Positions 62,551 through 64,000 of a stretch of 64,000 nt of DNA are shown here, in pieces. Location of the stretch: NCBI GenBank assembly GCA_014237395.1, contig JABZFP010000029.1, forward strand, positions 176,537-240,536, read 5' to 3'. Numbering within the stretch: the stretch's first letter is position 1; each line of letters opens with the position of its first letter. The notes beneath the pieces were generated by a model. That model worked only from the letters and a program-made list of their open reading frames with translations. It searched no databases and had not been told where the DNA came from. Made by a program: the position numbers and the translations under genes. Origin of the DNA: Desulfobacteraceae bacterium (GTDB lineage: Bacteria; Desulfobacterota; Desulfobacteria; Desulfobacterales; UBA5852).

Positions 62551-64000
62551 TCAAGACGCGTCTTCCCCCTGTTGATCGTCCGCTGGCTCGTCCACCGCCT
62601 TTAAAATCATGCGGCAATCGGCCACGGTAGCGCCCTGTCCCTCGGGATGGGCCAACATGGGGTTGATATCGAGCTCCATTATTTCGGGATGCTGCAGCGC
62701 CAGGTCGGAAAGACGCACCAGGGCCTGTTCGATGGCCCCCGTATCGGCCGCCGGCAGTCCGCGAAACCCCTTGAGCAGTTTGACGGCACGCACCGCATGA
62801 AGCATGCGGCGCGCCTCGTTGCGGCCGATCGGCGCCAGACGGAAGGTGACATCCTTGAAGACTTCCACAAAAATGCCGCCAAACCCGAACATGAGCAACG
62901 GGCCAAAACCGGGATAACGGTTCATCCCCAGAATCACCTCTTGTCCGGCAGGCGCCATTTTAACCACCAACACCCCTTGAATGTCAGCGTCCGGTGCATA
63001 GTCCACCGCACTGGCAACGATCCGGTCGTATGTCGCCTGGGCGGCCTCGCGGTTGGCAACACCGACCACCACACCGCCGGCTTCGGATTTATGCAAAATC
63101 TGGGGAGAAACGATTTTCATCACCACCGGGAACCCCATGTCTTCGGCAAGATCGGCCGCTTCCGTTGCATTGTGGGCCAATTGGGTCGGCAGGACATCGA
63201 ATCCATAGCAGGCCAGAATGCGGGCCCCCTCCAGCTCACCAATCGCCGTTCGTCCTTCCTTCAGGCAGGTCGCAATAATCGACCGCGCCTGGGCCGTGTC
63301 ATAGGTAAAGCGATACTGGGCCAGCTTTTGACGATTTAGCCAGCGGGAGTAACGGTATAAGGCGCCAAACGATTTGGCGGCATTCTCGGGGAAGCGATAG
63401 ACCGGATACCCCTGCTTTTGCAGATAATCAACACCGGCCGAAACATCCACGATGCCCATGAAACAGCTTAAGATCGGTTTATGGGACAGGCGGGCAATTT
63501 TGATGATGGCCTTCGCGGTCTCCAAGGCGTTGGTCATGGACTGCGGCGTCAGGATGACCAGCGCACCGTCGACCCCCGGATCCTTGATAACCGCTGTCAG
63601 AGCGTTTTCATAGCGATCCTGGGCCGCATCCCCGATCACATCCACCGGGTTATGGATATTGGCCGCCGACGGCAGGTGGCTGGCCAGCACCTCGACCGTC
63701 TCCGGGGCCAGTTGCGCCAGTTGAAGGCCGGAGGACACGGTCATGTCCGTGGCCACGATGCCCGGTCCTCCGGCATTGGTGACTATGGCCACACGGTTGC
63801 CGTTGGGAATGCGACGCGTCACCTTGCCCATCGCACTTTCCGATTTAAACGCAAAGGCATTGGCAAAATCGAAGAGTTCATCGATGGTATCCACCCGGAT
63901 CACGCCGGCCTGCTCGAAAATGGCATCATAGACCGCTTCGGTCCCGGCCAGGGCGCCCGTGTGGGACGCCGCCGCTTGCGCGCCGGCCGAAGTCCGGCCC
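62551..64000 (-). CDS. ADP-forming acyl-CoA synthetase, N-terminus cut by window edge
   Basis: Open frame from stop 62551 to the right edge; about 483 codons visible. The first visible residues GRTSAGAQAAASHTGALAGT are the start of the second CoA-ligase domain; the CoA-binding N-terminal domain lies outside. Then VTNAGGPGIVATD, and an ATP-grasp domain (MGFPVVMKIVSPQILHKSEA; MFGFGGIFVEVFKDVTFRLA; ELDINPML). It makes acyl-CoA with ATP to ADP and phosphate, or the reverse as in acetate-forming archaea. The GTG at 63903 is internal, not the start. Confidence 0.9.
   Translation of the reverse strand, partial: GRTSAGAQAAASHTGALAGTEAVYDAIFEQAGVIRVDTIDELFDFANAFAFKSESAMGKVTRRIPNGNRVAIVTNAGGPGIVATDMTVSSGLQLAQLAPETVEVLASHLPSAANIHNPVDVIGDAAQDRYENALTAVIKDPGVDGALVILTPQSMTNALETAKAIIKIARLSHKPILSCFMGIVDVSAGVDYLQKQGYPVYRFPENAAKSFGALYRYSRWLNRQKLAQYRFTYDTAQARSIIATCLKEGRTAIGELEGARILACYGFDVLPTQLAHNATEAADLAEDMGFPVVMKIVSPQILHKSEAGGVVVGVANREAAQATYDRIVASAVDYAPDADIQGVLVVKMAPAGQEVILGMNRYPGFGPLLMFGFGGIFVEVFKDVTFRLAPIGRNEARRMLHAVRAVKLLKGFRGLPAADTGAIEQALVRLSDLALQHPEIMELDINPMLAHPEGQGATVADCRMILKAVDEPADDQQGEDAS

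Noticed and set aside
1..64000. tRNA, rRNA, CRISPR, insertion sequence or prophage
   Set aside because: No tRNA-like T-loop, no regular short repeats, no transposase or integrase, and no long terminal inverted repeats were seen on reading both strands.

Overview
The window (about 58-60 % G+C by eye, dense genes on both strands, no tRNA, rRNA, insertion sequence or CRISPR array seen) looks like a chromosomal segment of a complete-oxidising, probably sulfate-reducing member of the Desulfobacterota (old Deltaproteobacteria, Desulfosarcina/Desulfobacter type). This is an inference from gene content: a MetF/MetV methylene-tetrahydrofolate reductase beside a tetrahaem cytochrome c3, a selenocysteine formate dehydrogenase, two sigma-54 activators, an ADP-forming acyl-CoA synthetase and FmdB-type zinc ribbons.

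Layout. 1-2.3 kb: an ECF sigma factor, its membrane anti-sigma factor and a secreted Ig-domain protein cut by the left edge. 2.6-6.8 kb: a 27-residue membrane peptide and a ZraS/ZraR/ZraP metal-envelope-stress module with a clear sigma-54 promoter on zraP. 7.2-10.5 kb: an apparent five-gene operon metF / membrane cytochrome b / Fe-S protein / acidic tetrahaem cytochrome c3 / metV. 10.6-13.4 kb: a 922-residue formate dehydrogenase read through an in-frame UGA (Sec378) with a recognisable SECIS hairpin. 13.5-17.8 kb: vanZ-like gene, thrS, rnd, a hydrolase. 17.9-24.2 kb: a six-gene leftward operon (SDR, ThDP enzyme, bile-acid/sodium-symporter-like carrier, zinc alcohol dehydrogenase, TetR, ferredoxin-nitroreductase) of unknown substrate. 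24.5-28.2 kb: small zinc-ribbon genes, a cyclic-nucleotide-binding protein, and a sigma-54 activator divergent from a small lipoprotein gene that carries a -24/-12 promoter. 28.4-35.3 kb: envelope proteins (AsmA-like giant, lipoprotein, LysM protein, membrane protein) and a TetR regulator. 35.3-39.4 kb: three EamA transporters around a dihydrouridine synthase. 39.3-52.6 kb: a complete histidine-utilisation region, hutC-hutH-ftcD-(B12-binding-like)-eamA-eamA leftwards and hutU-hutI-cyclodeaminase-livHMGFK rightwards from a shared control region with twin HutC operators, closed by a perfect 18-bp terminator. 52.6-57.1 kb: aspartoacylase, DUF2905, DUF1326, and a thioredoxin/rhodanese/MauE periplasmic trio. 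57.6-64 kb: a beta-CASP metallo-beta-lactamase protein, a degenerate AMP-ligase, a zinc-ribbon protein, a phosphopantetheinyl transferase and an acyl-CoA synthetase cut by the right edge.

How it fits together. Histidine breakdown delivers formimino/methenyl-tetrahydrofolate, the same C1 pool handled by MetF/MetV and formate dehydrogenase in the methyl branch of the Wood-Ljungdahl pathway. The most interesting proposal is that the MetF/MetV operon encodes a membrane-linked methylene-THF reductase that exchanges electrons with quinone and/or periplasmic cytochrome c3 through the co-encoded cytochrome b and Fe-S subunits. Other unusual points are an anti-sigma factor whose sensor tail resembles a subtilase prodomain, a cobalamin-domain-like protein without the cobalt-ligand histidine inside the hut operon, and an acyl-CoA-ligase-like protein that has lost its P-loop residues and its catalytic lysine.
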